NCBI GenBank assembly: GCA_020630895.1
Contig: JAHDII010000044.1
Location: 2,885 to 16,554 of the forward strand
From: Saprospiraceae bacterium
Lineage (GTDB): Bacteria; Bacteroidota; Bacteroidia; Chitinophagales; Saprospiraceae
Direction of reading: 5' to 3'
DNA: 13,670 bases
Part shown: positions 1-7,032 of the stretch, in pieces
Layout: each line of letters opens with the position of its first letter
Numbering within the stretch: the stretch's first letter is position 1
Translations under genes and position numbers: made by a program
The notes under the pieces: model-generated
The model's database searches: none
The model's input: the letters and a program-made list of their open reading frames with translations, nothing else
Told to the model about the DNA's origin: nothing

Positions 1-177
1 CGTTCCAAATTTTGAAAATAGTTTAGTAAAATATTATGAGACTTTTATCAAAATCATTTATGGGGAATAATCTCTAGTGAACCAAAAAGATTGTGATTCA
101 GAATTCCACGTAATCGCAATAAGTTTTTCTGTAGTACCCTATTAATTTCTTAAAAAGCGTTTTATATAGATAGGTTT
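1..177. other. Left-edge stretch downstream of the metal-uptake operon
   Basis: I see no assignable gene here. This is where the missing permease of the metal ABC transporter would be expected on the minus strand, but every minus-strand frame is broken by stops. A plus-strand frame is open from the window edge to a TAA at 68-70 (22 codons). It could be the tail of a gene lying to the left, but so short an open frame is not significant in AT-rich DNA. I see no clear hairpin terminator for the ATPase gene that ends at 178. Confidence 0.4.
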
Positions 178-903
178 CTATTCAAAAAAAGGAAGTTTTC
201 CGCCATAGGTTTTATCTACATTTTCTTTAGTAAATGTAGTATTCACATCGCCAAAAGCAATAAGATGTTTGTCTAATAAAAGAATACGATCAAAATATTC
301 TTTTACTTTAGATAAATCGTGATGGATGACTAATATAGTTTTTCCTTCTTGAGCCAAACGTTTTAGAATTTGAATGATTCTTTCTTCTGTTTTAATATCT
401 ACACCTACAAAAGGTTCATCTAAAAATAAAATTTGTGCTTCTTGACAAAGAGCTCTTGCAATAAAAACACGTTGTTGTTGTCCTCCTGAAAGTTCGCCGA
501 TTTGTCGATTTTTAAATGATGTGATTTGAACATCTTCTAGAGCTTGATTTGCTATAGCAATATCATGAGAATTCATAGATTCTAATAACTTTTTATGGGG
601 ATACCTTCCCATCATAACAACGTCTAAAACTGTAGCAGGAAAATCCCAATTTACATCATCTCTTTGAGGAACATAGGCCAATTTTTTTCTAATATTATCT
701 ATTTTTTTATTTTCAATAAGAATTTCTCCTGAATGAGAATCTAATAAGCCTAGAATAGATTTAAATAATGTAGATTTCCCTGCTCCATTAGGCCCAACAA
801 TACCATAAATTTTTCCAGCTTCTATCTCAATATTAATATCAGATAGAACGATTTTTTCGTCATAGGAAACATTTAAGTTTTTTATGGAGATACTCGTATC
901 CAA
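178..903 (-). CDS. Mn/Zn/Fe-type ABC transporter ATP-binding protein
   Basis: This is the cytoplasmic ATPase subunit of a metal-ion ABC importer (MntB/ZnuC/TroB-like family), which powers uptake of Mn2+, Zn2+ or Fe2+ through a membrane permease. At 241 aa it has family length and all motifs: Walker A GPNGAGKST (37-45), Q-loop Gln80, signature LSGGQ (138-142), Walker B ILFLDEP (158-164) with Glu163, and the H-loop in the VIHHDL segment (His195). The stretch VPQRDDVNWDFP followed by DVVMMGRY is characteristic of the metal-importer branch. Initiation is at TTG (903-901). No in-frame ATG lies before the Walker A motif, and TTG sits 1 nt after the stop of the upstream binding-protein gene, so translation is probably coupled. 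It is the last gene of a regulator / binding protein / ATPase operon. The cognate permease is not in the window. The metal cannot be decided from sequence alone. Confidence 0.93.
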   Translation of the reverse strand: MDTSISIKNLNVSYDEKIVLSDINIEIEAGKIYGIVGPNGAGKSTLFKSILGLLDSHSGEILIENKKIDNIRKKLAYVPQRDDVNWDFPATVLDVVMMGRYPHKKLLESMNSHDIAIANQALEDVQITSFKNRQIGELSGGQQQRVFIARALCQEAQILFLDEPFVGVDIKTEERIIQILKRLAQEGKTILVIHHDLSKVKEYFDRILLLDKHLIAFGDVNTTFTKENVDKTYGGKLPFFE

Positions 904-904
904 A

Positions 905-1903
905 TTATGAATTATTTTTTTTGCGAAGCCCTATAAAAACAGCAATTAATAATAAAATAGCTCCTATTAATAAATAAACCATATTAAAATTTGAGGCTTC
1001 TTCTTTAGTTGCCGCAGTAGCTTCTTTAGATTTTTCTTTCAATAAATTGGAAACAATAGTATTGGTATTGTACCTCATCATACCTAAATAAGTTCCTTCA
1101 GAAGTATTAGGCTCTCCTAGAGAATCTGCAAATAATTTTCCCCCAAGAATGACATTATTATCTTTTGCAATTTGCTTAATTAATTTAGGATTAATTGTTG
1201 TTTCAGCAAAGATGGCAGGAATATTTTTTTCTTGTATTAATTTTTGTAATTGAATAATATCAGAAGTTTGTACATCTGCATCTGTTGATGTACCTAATGT
1301 AGATTCTAATTGAATACCATATTTTTTTCCATAATATTGAAAAGCATCATGAGAAGTAATTAAGATGCGTTTCTCATTAGGAATTTTTTGAATTTCTGCT
1401 TGGATATAAGCATCCATTTTTTGAATTTCTGTTTTATATTTTTCAAAATTTTCATTAAAATAAGTACTATCTGCTGGAATTAATTTTTTTGCAGCTTCTA
1501 AAATATTTTGAGAATAAATAACCCCATTTGCAGCATCCATCCATGCATGAGGATCTGGTGCATTATATTCAGCACTTCTAATAGCATCAATTCCTTTTGT
1601 TGTTATAACAACATCAGCTTTTGTTCCTGAATTCTCAATTAATTTATCTAGCCAACCTTCTAAAGAAAGACCATTTTTTAAAACCACTTGAGCACTATAT
1701 ATGAGTTTTGCATCTTTGGCAGTAGGTTCATGTAAATGAGGATCTCCTCCTACTGGAACAAGACATACGACTTCTGCTTTATCACCAAAAATATTTTGTG
1801 CCATATCAGTAATCATAGAAGTTGTTCCTACAACAATTGGCTTTTTTTGTGCGTGTAGAATTAATGTATTGAATAATAAAACGATGAATAATAAATATCT
1901 CAT
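905..1903 (-). CDS. Metal ABC transporter substrate-binding protein, with C-terminal membrane anchor
   Basis: This is the extracytoplasmic metal-binding receptor of the cluster A-I family (ZnuA/TroA/MntA), which hands Zn2+ or Mn2+ to the permease. It has a signal peptide (about 1-19, cleavage near AQ) without a lipobox cysteine. Probable metal ligands are His56 (GGDPHLHEP), His119 (DPHAWMD), His185 (TSHDAFQYYG) and Asp260 (LFADSLG). This His-His-His-Asp set is the TroA/ZnuA type; Mn-specific PsaA-like proteins have Glu at the third position. There is no long His-rich loop of the kind seen in many ZnuA proteins. Unusually, after a charged Ala/Lys/Glu linker (about 288-304), residues 308-326 form a hydrophobic helix followed by RKKNNS. 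This looks like a C-terminal anchor in the inner membrane. The gene starts 12 nt after the regulator gene and ends 1 nt before the ATPase start codon, so the three are almost certainly co-transcribed. Confidence 0.92.
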   Translation of the reverse strand: MRYLLFIVLLFNTLILHAQKKPIVVGTTSMITDMAQNIFGDKAEVVCLVPVGGDPHLHEPTAKDAKLIYSAQVVLKNGLSLEGWLDKLIENSGTKADVVITTKGIDAIRSAEYNAPDPHAWMDAANGVIYSQNILEAAKKLIPADSTYFNENFEKYKTEIQKMDAYIQAEIQKIPNEKRILITSHDAFQYYGKKYGIQLESTLGTSTDADVQTSDIIQLQKLIQEKNIPAIFAETTINPKLIKQIAKDNNVILGGKLFADSLGEPNTSEGTYLGMMRYNTNTIVSNLLKEKSKEATAATKEEASNFNMVYLLIGAILLLIAVFIGLRKKNNS

Positions 1904-1915
1904 TGAATAATAATT

Positions 1916-2575
1916 TTAGTCTTTTTTTATGAATAAATTATTTGCAATTTTTTGAGTGACAGTATGAATTTCATGTTCCCCAATCCTAATTTTTACAGAT
2001 TGATCATAATTAAATATTTTAAGCACTTCAATGTGTTGTCCTAATAATAAATTAAATTGTTCTAAATAGGCTAAAAAAGATTTGGTATGCTCCCTAATAC
2101 CTACAATTGTTCCTTTTTCTTTTTCAGATAATTCGGATAGAGGATATTGTTCTCTAACTACAAAATTACCATCTTTATCAGGAATAGGATCTCCGTGTGG
2201 ATCAAATTTTGGATAACCCAAAAATCGATCTAAACGATCAATTAATTCATTAGACTGAATGTGTTCTAATTGCTCTGCAATATCATGAACTTCATCCCAT
2301 GTAAAATTGAGAGTATCAAATAAAAAACATTCCCATAAACGATGCTTACGAATTAAATTACAAGCAATAATGTTTCCTTTTTCAGTTAGTGTAGAGCCTT
2401 TGTGACTTTGATAATGAATGAGCTCTTTTGATGATAATCTTTTAACCATATCGGTAACAGAAGAAGCTGCTGTTTGCATTTGCTTAGCAATAGCATTTGT
2501 ACTTATCGGCGTATCATTTTTTTGCGATAATTGATAAATAGCTTTTAAATAATTTTCTTCTGTTTGCGAAATCAT
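1916..2575 (-). CDS. DtxR/MntR-family metal-dependent transcriptional repressor
   Basis: This is a cytoplasmic repressor that binds DNA when loaded with Mn2+ or Fe2+ and shuts off metal uptake. The order is a winged helix-turn-helix (about 5-65, with ISTNAIAKQMQTAASSVTDM), a metal-binding/dimerisation domain (about 66-140, with KHRLWE, EVHD and LEHIQS), the conserved YPKFDPHGDPIP segment (121-132), and a C-terminal FeoA/SH3-like domain (about 145-219). The length of 219 aa fits the three-domain DtxR/IdeR class rather than short MntR. Against remembered DtxR and MntR sequences, likely ligands are His78, Glu82, His97, Glu101, Glu104 and His105. Glu101 stands where DtxR has Cys102 and matches Glu99 of MntR, which hints at manganese. 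It is the first gene of the uptake operon. A palindromic operator candidate centred about 30 nt upstream of its ATG suggests it represses itself and the transporter genes. Confidence 0.93.
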   Translation of the reverse strand: MISQTEENYLKAIYQLSQKNDTPISTNAIAKQMQTAASSVTDMVKRLSSKELIHYQSHKGSTLTEKGNIIACNLIRKHRLWECFLFDTLNFTWDEVHDIAEQLEHIQSNELIDRLDRFLGYPKFDPHGDPIPDKDGNFVVREQYPLSELSEKEKGTIVGIREHTKSFLAYLEQFNLLLGQHIEVLKIFNYDQSVKIRIGEHEIHTVTQKIANNLFIKKD

Positions 2576-2588
2576 GGGGGCTAAGATA

Positions 2589-2622
2589 AAAAATATTTTT
2601 AGATTAGTCTAAAAATATTTTT
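2589..2622. promoter_or_regulatory. Palindromic operator candidate for the DtxR-family regulator
   Basis: This is a perfect 15-bp inverted repeat: left arm AAAAATATTTTTAGA (2589-2603), spacer TTAG, right arm at 2608-2622. Its core TTAGATTAGTCTAA resembles the TTAG...CTAA half-site layout of DtxR/IdeR-type boxes. It lies in the 79-bp gap between uvrC and the regulator, about 30 nt upstream of the regulator's ATG, where it would overlap the promoter or transcription start. There is no G+C-rich stem, so it is unlikely to be a terminator for uvrC. Its assignment to this regulator is inferred from position and similarity. Confidence 0.65.
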
Positions 2623-2654
2623 AAATACTTGTAATTTTAATAAAATCTACATTA

Positions 2655-4475
2655 TTATTTTTCTTTTGTAGATATTTCCTCAAATTGTTTTATGATTTTA
2701 TGAGCAATAGATGTTCCAACAACTGCTTCAATTTCTTCAAAAGAAGCTTCTTGAATTTTTTTAACAGATTTGAATTCCTTCAATAATTTTTTTACAGATA
2801 TTTTTCCTACTCCCTTTATTTCAGTCAATTGAGATTGAATAAAACTTTTAGATCTTTTATTCCTATGGAAAGTAATTGCAAAACGATGCGCTTCGTTTCT
2901 TGCTTGTTGAATTACTTTCAATGATTCAGATTTTTTATTGATATATAAAGGAACAGGATCGCTAGGAAAAAATATTTCTTCTAATTTTTTAGCAATTCCA
3001 ATTACAGTAATTTTATCTTCTAACTCTAATTTTTTTATACTTTTCATTGCTGAAGATAATTGTCCTTTTCCTCCATCTATAATAACCAATTGAGGCAGTG
3101 ATTTTTCTTCTTTTAATAAACGGCTATATCTACGAAAAACAATTTCTTCCATTGAAGCAAAATCATTAGGTCCTTCAACAGTTTTAATATTAAAATGTCT
3201 ATAATCTTTTTTAGAAGGCTTTGCATTTTTAAAAACAACACAACTCGCAACAGGATGAGAACCTTGTAAATTAGAATTATCAAAACATTCAATATGCAAG
3301 GGCAAAGAATCCATTTGCAAATCTTCTTTCATTGTATTTAAAATTCTTTCTGAAGAAGTTTGTTTTCTTTCTTTTGAAGCAATTTCTTTTAATTTTTGAT
3401 TTTTATAATAAATTACATTTTTAGTAGAAAGATCTAATAATTTTTTCTTATCCCCTATTTTAGGAATTGTCAAAGTAATATTATTTTCTAATAAAGGAAT
3501 TTCAAAAGGTACTATAATTTCAGGGGCAATGCTATTAAATTTTTCTCTCAATAAAGGAATGGTAAAAGCTAATAAATCTTCTTTCTCTTCATTATCTAAA
3601 TTTAAAGTCATTTCTTGAGTAAAAATATTAATTAAAGCACCGTTTACAACTTTCAAATAATTGATATATGCCATTGTATCATCCTTGGCTATAGAAAAAA
3701 CATCAACATCTTTTATAGTAATACTAACAACTGTTGATTTTCCTTGATAATCTTCAAAAGCAATTAATTTATTTTTGATATCTTGAGCATGTTCAAACTG
3801 TAAATTTTCAGCAAAACGCTCCATTTTTATTTTTAAATGCTTTTTGACTTCTCCAAAATTACCTCGTAATACATTTTTAATTTGATGGATCTTTTCTATA
3901 TAATGTTGTTCTGTTTCTAGGTTTTCACAAGGGCCTTCACAATTTTTAATATGATATTCTAAACATACTTTAAATTTCTTATTCTGAATATTTTGTTCAG
4001 ATAAATTAAAACTACAAGTTCTTATTTTAAATAATTTTCGAATGAGATCTATAATAATTTCCACCCTCCATTTAGAAGTATAAGGCCCAAAATAAGTAGA
4101 ACCATCTTTAATAATATTTCTTGTTAAAAATACCCTTGGGAATCGTTCTTTTTTAATACAGATGTATGAATATTTTTTACCATCTTTTAACATGGCATTA
4201 TAACGAGGTTGATATTTTTTAATGAGTGTACATTCTAGTAAAAGAGCATCTTGTTCTGTATCAACAATGGTATATTCAATACTTGCTGCATTTTTAATTA
4301 ATGTTTTTACTTTAGCTCTTCCATCGCCATGTTTAGAAAAATAACTAGAGACTCTATTCCGTAAAACTTTAGCTTTACCAATATATAAAATCGTTTTTTC
4401 TTCATCTAAAAAACGATAGACTCCTGGCTGTTTAGGGATTGTTGGCTGTATTTCTTTAAATTCTTTTAATGTCAT
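2655..4475 (-). CDS. uvrC: UvrABC excinuclease subunit C
   Basis: This is the dual-incision nuclease of nucleotide excision repair, recruited by UvrB at the lesion. At 606 aa it has normal length. In order it shows an N-terminal GIY-YIG nuclease domain (GVY at 18-20, YIG at 31-33, Arg40, Glu81 in LLLECTLIKKYQPRYN) for the 3' incision. Next comes a cysteine group (Cys154, Cys171, Cys179, Cys183) matching the iron-sulfur site reported for UvrC, then a UVR motif that contacts UvrB (about 212-240). The RNase H-like domain for the 5' incision has Asp399 (ECFDNSNLQGSHPVAS), Asp438 (EGPNDFASMEEI), Asp467 (IIDGGKGQL) and His530/His537. The C-terminal helix-hairpin-helix region is at about 550-595 (EIKGVGKISVKKLL). 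All key residues are present. It lies upstream of the metal-regulator operon on the same strand, separated by the operator palindrome, and shows no functional link to it. Confidence 0.98.
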   Translation of the reverse strand: MTLKEFKEIQPTIPKQPGVYRFLDEEKTILYIGKAKVLRNRVSSYFSKHGDGRAKVKTLIKNAASIEYTIVDTEQDALLLECTLIKKYQPRYNAMLKDGKKYSYICIKKERFPRVFLTRNIIKDGSTYFGPYTSKWRVEIIIDLIRKLFKIRTCSFNLSEQNIQNKKFKVCLEYHIKNCEGPCENLETEQHYIEKIHQIKNVLRGNFGEVKKHLKIKMERFAENLQFEHAQDIKNKLIAFEDYQGKSTVVSITIKDVDVFSIAKDDTMAYINYLKVVNGALINIFTQEMTLNLDNEEKEDLLAFTIPLLREKFNSIAPEIIVPFEIPLLENNITLTIPKIGDKKKLLDLSTKNVIYYKNQKLKEIASKERKQTSSERILNTMKEDLQMDSLPLHIECFDNSNLQGSHPVASCVVFKNAKPSKKDYRHFNIKTVEGPNDFASMEEIVFRRYSRLLKEEKSLPQLVIIDGGKGQLSSAMKSIKKLELEDKITVIGIAKKLEEIFFPSDPVPLYINKKSESLKVIQQARNEAHRFAITFHRNKRSKSFIQSQLTEIKGVGKISVKKLLKEFKSVKKIQEASFEEIEAVVGTSIAHKIIKQFEEISTKEK

Positions 4476-4511
4476 TTATTTTATAATCAATATTTTAGCT
4501 TTGCTAAGTTT

Positions 4512-4540
4512 GAAAGATAAAGTTATAAAAAATGAATCAA
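4512..4540 (-). promoter_or_regulatory. Candidate Bacteroidota-type promoter for uvrC
   Basis: On the minus strand, TTG (4540-4538) is followed after 18 nt by TATCTTTC (4519-4512). This is one mismatch from the phylum's -33 TTG / -7 TAnnTTTG pattern, whose usual spacer is about 19 nt. It would place transcription start about 30 nt before the uvrC ATG. Such sites arise by chance in AT-rich DNA, so this is only a candidate. Confidence 0.3.
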
Positions 4541-4761
4541 CCAGTTTTTAAACAAGTTCAATAATATAACTTTTTAAAAGATTAAAAAGATTTAAAATAA
4601 GTTAATTATTCTTTTTAAAAAACATTTTTAGAGATAAAGTGACAATAATTTATATATTTAAAAGTTGTATTTATACTATCTAAAAAATGATTCATTTATA
4701 GATGAAGACATTTTTCGAGCTACTTAAAAGAAAGAATATTAAAAGTAATAAAAATCGGTAC

Positions 4762-4769
4762 TATATTTG
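4762..4769 (+). promoter_or_regulatory. Candidate -7 element TATATTTG upstream of the thioredoxin-SPOR gene
   Basis: This is an exact match to the Bacteroidota -7 consensus TAnnTTTG, about 100 nt before the start codon at 4873. No TTG is seen at the expected -33 position. Two further TAnnTTTG matches lie at 4496-4503 and 4505-4512, much farther from the gene. Confidence 0.25.
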
Positions 4770-4793
4770 ATAAAAAAAATACATATGTAAATT

Positions 4794-4812
4794 GTACTAA
4801 TAAATTTAGTAC
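4794..4812. promoter_or_regulatory. GTACTAA inverted repeat, possible operator or mRNA hairpin
   Basis: GTACTAA (4794-4800) and TTAGTAC (4806-4812) form a perfect 7-bp inverted repeat around TAAAT. A further GTACTA (4758-4763) overlaps the TATATTTG -7 candidate, giving three copies of the hexamer within 55 bp. This could be a regulator site or part of the 5' untranslated region of the downstream gene. No regulator can be named. Confidence 0.3.
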
Positions 4813-4872
4813 TTTAAAATAAATTAAATTTATCTTTAACATTTTAATTCTTCAGAATAAAACTAATGGGGC

Positions 4873-5781
4873 ATGAAACGATTCATTTTAATTCTTTTTC
4901 TTCCAATTTTTTTAGGTGCAAGTTCACCTAAAAAAACTCCAGATAAAGTAAATTTTTATACTGGAACATTAACTTCTGCACTTGAAAAAGCAAAAAAAGA
5001 AGGAAAATTAGTCTTTGTAGATTTTTATGCCAGCTGGTGTGCTCCTTGTCAATTAATGGATGAATATACTTTCACTGATTCTAACTTAGCAGAATATATG
5101 GATGATAAATTCATTCCTATTAAAATTAATATAGATGATTTTGATGGTTTTGCATATAAAAATCAGTATAATATCAATTTATTACCTACTCTTTTAGTAA
5201 TGAATTGCGAAGGAAAAGAAATAGAAAGAAAGGAAGAAGGTTTAGTTCCTTCAAAATTAAGTGCATTTCTTCAAAAGAATTTTATACCATCTAATATTTG
5301 TTCAAAACCTGCAAGTATAGCAAGTCCTGCTCCTCCTGTAATTGAAGAACCTTCAAAACCTGTAATTGATGAGCCAGTGAGTCCTAAGCCATCAGTTCCT
5401 GATGTTCCTAAACCTCCTACAGTAAAGCCTCCTAAACCTACAACTCCTCCAAGTACAACAACAACTACCAGTAAACCTAAGCCTAATAATTTACAAGAAG
5501 GTTTATTTAGATTTACAGTACAGCGTCAGCCAAGCAAAGGATATAGTGTTCAAGTAGGAGCTTTTGGAGAATATGGTAATGTTTTGAGAGAAGTATATAA
5601 ACTTCAAAAAGTATTTCCTAGTACTCCTATCATTGTTTTTATTGGGGCTAAAAATGGTAGAACCATTTATAAAGTTTTAGTAGGAGAATTTACTACAAGA
5701 ACAAAAGCACATGACTACAAAGAATACATGAAAAGAAAAGGTTCTTCTGGACTAATTAAAAATCTTGAATTTATGCAATAA
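4873..5781 (+). CDS. Secreted thioredoxin-fold protein with C-terminal SPOR domain
   Basis: This is a 302-aa exported protein of unusual architecture. Residues 1 to about 17 form a signal peptide (MKRFILILFLPIFLGASS) with no lipobox cysteine. Residues about 28-137 are a thioredoxin fold with active site WCAPC (Cys56, Cys59), the helix motif LMDEYTF typical of thioredoxin_7/DsbD-gamma-like domains, and cis-Pro105 (LLPTLL). Residues about 145-207 are a Pro/Thr/Lys-rich linker with two 8-residue units (PVIEEPSK, PVIDEPVS) and a TTTTT run. Residues about 222-300 form a SPOR domain (YSVQVGAFGEYGNV ... KVLVGEFTTRTKAHDY). SPOR domains bind glycan strands lacking stem peptides, often at division sites, so this domain may tether the redox domain to the cell wall in the periplasm. 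The start at 4873 gives the natural signal peptide; the ATG at 4865 is out of frame. hutI begins 6 nt downstream, so the two are probably co-transcribed. The redox partner is unknown. Two extra cysteines (Cys112, Cys143) lie outside the active site. Confidence 0.88.
   Translation: MKRFILILFLPIFLGASSPKKTPDKVNFYTGTLTSALEKAKKEGKLVFVDFYASWCAPCQLMDEYTFTDSNLAEYMDDKFIPIKINIDDFDGFAYKNQYNINLLPTLLVMNCEGKEIERKEEGLVPSKLSAFLQKNFIPSNICSKPASIASPAPPVIEEPSKPVIDEPVSPKPSVPDVPKPPTVKPPKPTTPPSTTTTTSKPKPNNLQEGLFRFTVQRQPSKGYSVQVGAFGEYGNVLREVYKLQKVFPSTPIIVFIGAKNGRTIYKVLVGEFTTRTKAHDYKEYMKRKGSSGLIKNLEFMQ
5335..5382 (+). repeat. Two-copy 24-bp tandem repeat in the linker of the thioredoxin-SPOR gene
   Basis: Two direct in-frame units of 24 bp, at 5335 and 5359, both start CCTGTAATTGA and encode PVIEEPSK and PVIDEPVS. 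They mark local expansion of the proline-rich linker. Confidence 0.6.
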
Positions 5782-5787
5782 TTTATA

Positions 5788-7017
5788 ATGTTATTAATTC
5801 GAAATATTCATTCTTTAGTACAAACTTATTCATCGCATTGTCCTGTTAAAAAGGGCAGTGCGATGAGTCATTTACCCATTATCAATAATGCTTTTTTATT
5901 AATTGATAAAGGAATTATTATAGATTTTGGAGAAATGAAAGATTGCCCAAATCTAAATGTAAAAACTCATGATGTCGAACATGGATTTGTTTTTCCTTCT
6001 TGGTGCGATTCTCATACACATTTAGTTTTTGCAGGAAGCAGGGAAAAAGAATTTGTAGATAGGATCAATGGTTTAACCTATGAGGAAATTGCTCAACGAG
6101 GAGGAGGAATTCTCAATTCTGCTAAAAAATTACAAAACACTTCTGAAGAAGAATTATTTGAACAATCTTATCAAAGATTAGAAGAGGTTATACAATATGG
6201 AACAGGAGCTATTGAAATTAAAAGCGGTTATGGTTTAACTCTTGAAAGTGAGCTTAAAATTTTAAGAGTTATTCAAAGATTAAAAGAACATTCTGATATT
6301 ACTATAAGAGCTACATTTTTAGGTGCTCATGCTATTCCTAAGGAATACAAAAATAATAGAAAAGAATACATCAATTTAATTATTGATCAAATGTTGCCTG
6401 AGGTTGTTGAGAAAAATTTAGCTAATTATATTGATGTTTTTTGTGAAAAAGTAGCCTTTTCAGTTGAAGAAACCGTCCAAATAATAAAAGCAGGAGCAAA
6501 ATTGGGTTTAAAAGCAAAAATTCATACCAATCAATTTAATTGTATGGGAGGTATTCAGGCAAGTGTAGAACATGATGCTATTTCTGTAGATCATTTAGAA
6601 GTATTAAATGATGAGGAAATAAAGTGTTTGCAAAATTCTGATACAATGCCATGTTTATTGCCTTCAGCCCCCTTTTTTATTAATGATCATTATCCCCCAG
6701 CTAGAAAAATTATAGATAATAATCTTCCAGTTGCTTTAGCCACAGATTTTAATCCTGGCTCTACTCCTTCTGGAAAAATGTCATTTGTAATTTCATTAGC
6801 TTGTATCAAAATGAAAATGACTCCAGAAGAAGCAATTAATGCTGCAACAATTAATGGAGCTAAAGCAATGGAACTAGAAAAAACACATGGGAGCATCGAA
6901 AAGGGAAAAAAAGCTAATTTTTTTATTACTAAACCAATGTCATCTTTAGCATATTTACCCTATTCTTTTGGTACAAATCTCATAAAAGAGGTATTTCTTG
7001 AAGGAAAAAAGTTATGA
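5788..7017 (+). CDS. hutI: Imidazolonepropionase
   Basis: HutI hydrolyses 4-imidazolone-5-propanoate to N-formimino-L-glutamate, the third step of histidine degradation, in the cytoplasm. At 409 aa it has family length and is a metal-dependent amidohydrolase. Visible landmarks are the SHTH metal motif (His76, His78; WCDSHTHLVFAGSREKEF), RGGGI (104-108), the KSGYGL substrate loop (145-150), His181 (LGAHAIP), His246 (IHTNQF), SVDHLE (266-271) and the metal/catalytic Asp320 (LATDFNPGSTPS). These correspond to the His-His-His-Asp zinc or iron site of characterised HutI. The C-terminus returns to the usual beta-sandwich (HGSIEKGKKANFFI). No other hut gene (hutH, hutU, hutG) is in the window. It lies 6 nt after the thioredoxin-SPOR gene, close enough for one transcript, although no functional link is evident. 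Confidence 0.96.
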   Translation: MLLIRNIHSLVQTYSSHCPVKKGSAMSHLPIINNAFLLIDKGIIIDFGEMKDCPNLNVKTHDVEHGFVFPSWCDSHTHLVFAGSREKEFVDRINGLTYEEIAQRGGGILNSAKKLQNTSEEELFEQSYQRLEEVIQYGTGAIEIKSGYGLTLESELKILRVIQRLKEHSDITIRATFLGAHAIPKEYKNNRKEYINLIIDQMLPEVVEKNLANYIDVFCEKVAFSVEETVQIIKAGAKLGLKAKIHTNQFNCMGGIQASVEHDAISVDHLEVLNDEEIKCLQNSDTMPCLLPSAPFFINDHYPPARKIIDNNLPVALATDFNPGSTPSGKMSFVISLACIKMKMTPEEAINAATINGAKAMELEKTHGSIEKGKKANFFITKPMSSLAYLPYSFGTNLIKEVFLEGKKL

Positions 7018-7032
7018 TTTGGTTATAATTCT

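Larger units (their letters stand above)
4476..4872. other. 397-bp AT-rich divergent intergenic region
   Basis: This region separates uvrC (leftward) from the thioredoxin-SPOR gene (rightward). I find no RNA gene and no convincing protein. The longest ATG frame noticed is 22 codons at 4702-4770 (MKTFFELLKRKNIK...), unsupported by anything else. The region holds promoter-like sites in both directions and a GTACTAA inverted repeat, listed separately. The long 5' region may contain regulation of the rightward pair that I cannot resolve by eye. Confidence 0.6.

Noticed and set aside
2..70. Plus-strand open frame at the left edge, ending in TAA at 68-70
   Set aside because: Only 22 codons are visible, with no recognisable motif. 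Such a run is common by chance in this AT-rich sequence, so it is not called as a partial gene.
2589..2622. The palindrome as a uvrC terminator
   Set aside because: The stem is almost entirely A/T, and its DtxR-box-like core and position before the regulator fit an operator better.
4702..4770. 22-codon frame MKTFFELLKRKNIK... in the uvrC/thioredoxin-SPOR gap
   Set aside because: Too short, no homology recognised, and its end overlaps the best -7 promoter candidate.
6690..6896. Minus-strand open frame inside hutI
   Set aside because: It is antisense to the conserved metal-site region of hutI. Its hydrophobic look is a by-product of the complementary strand.
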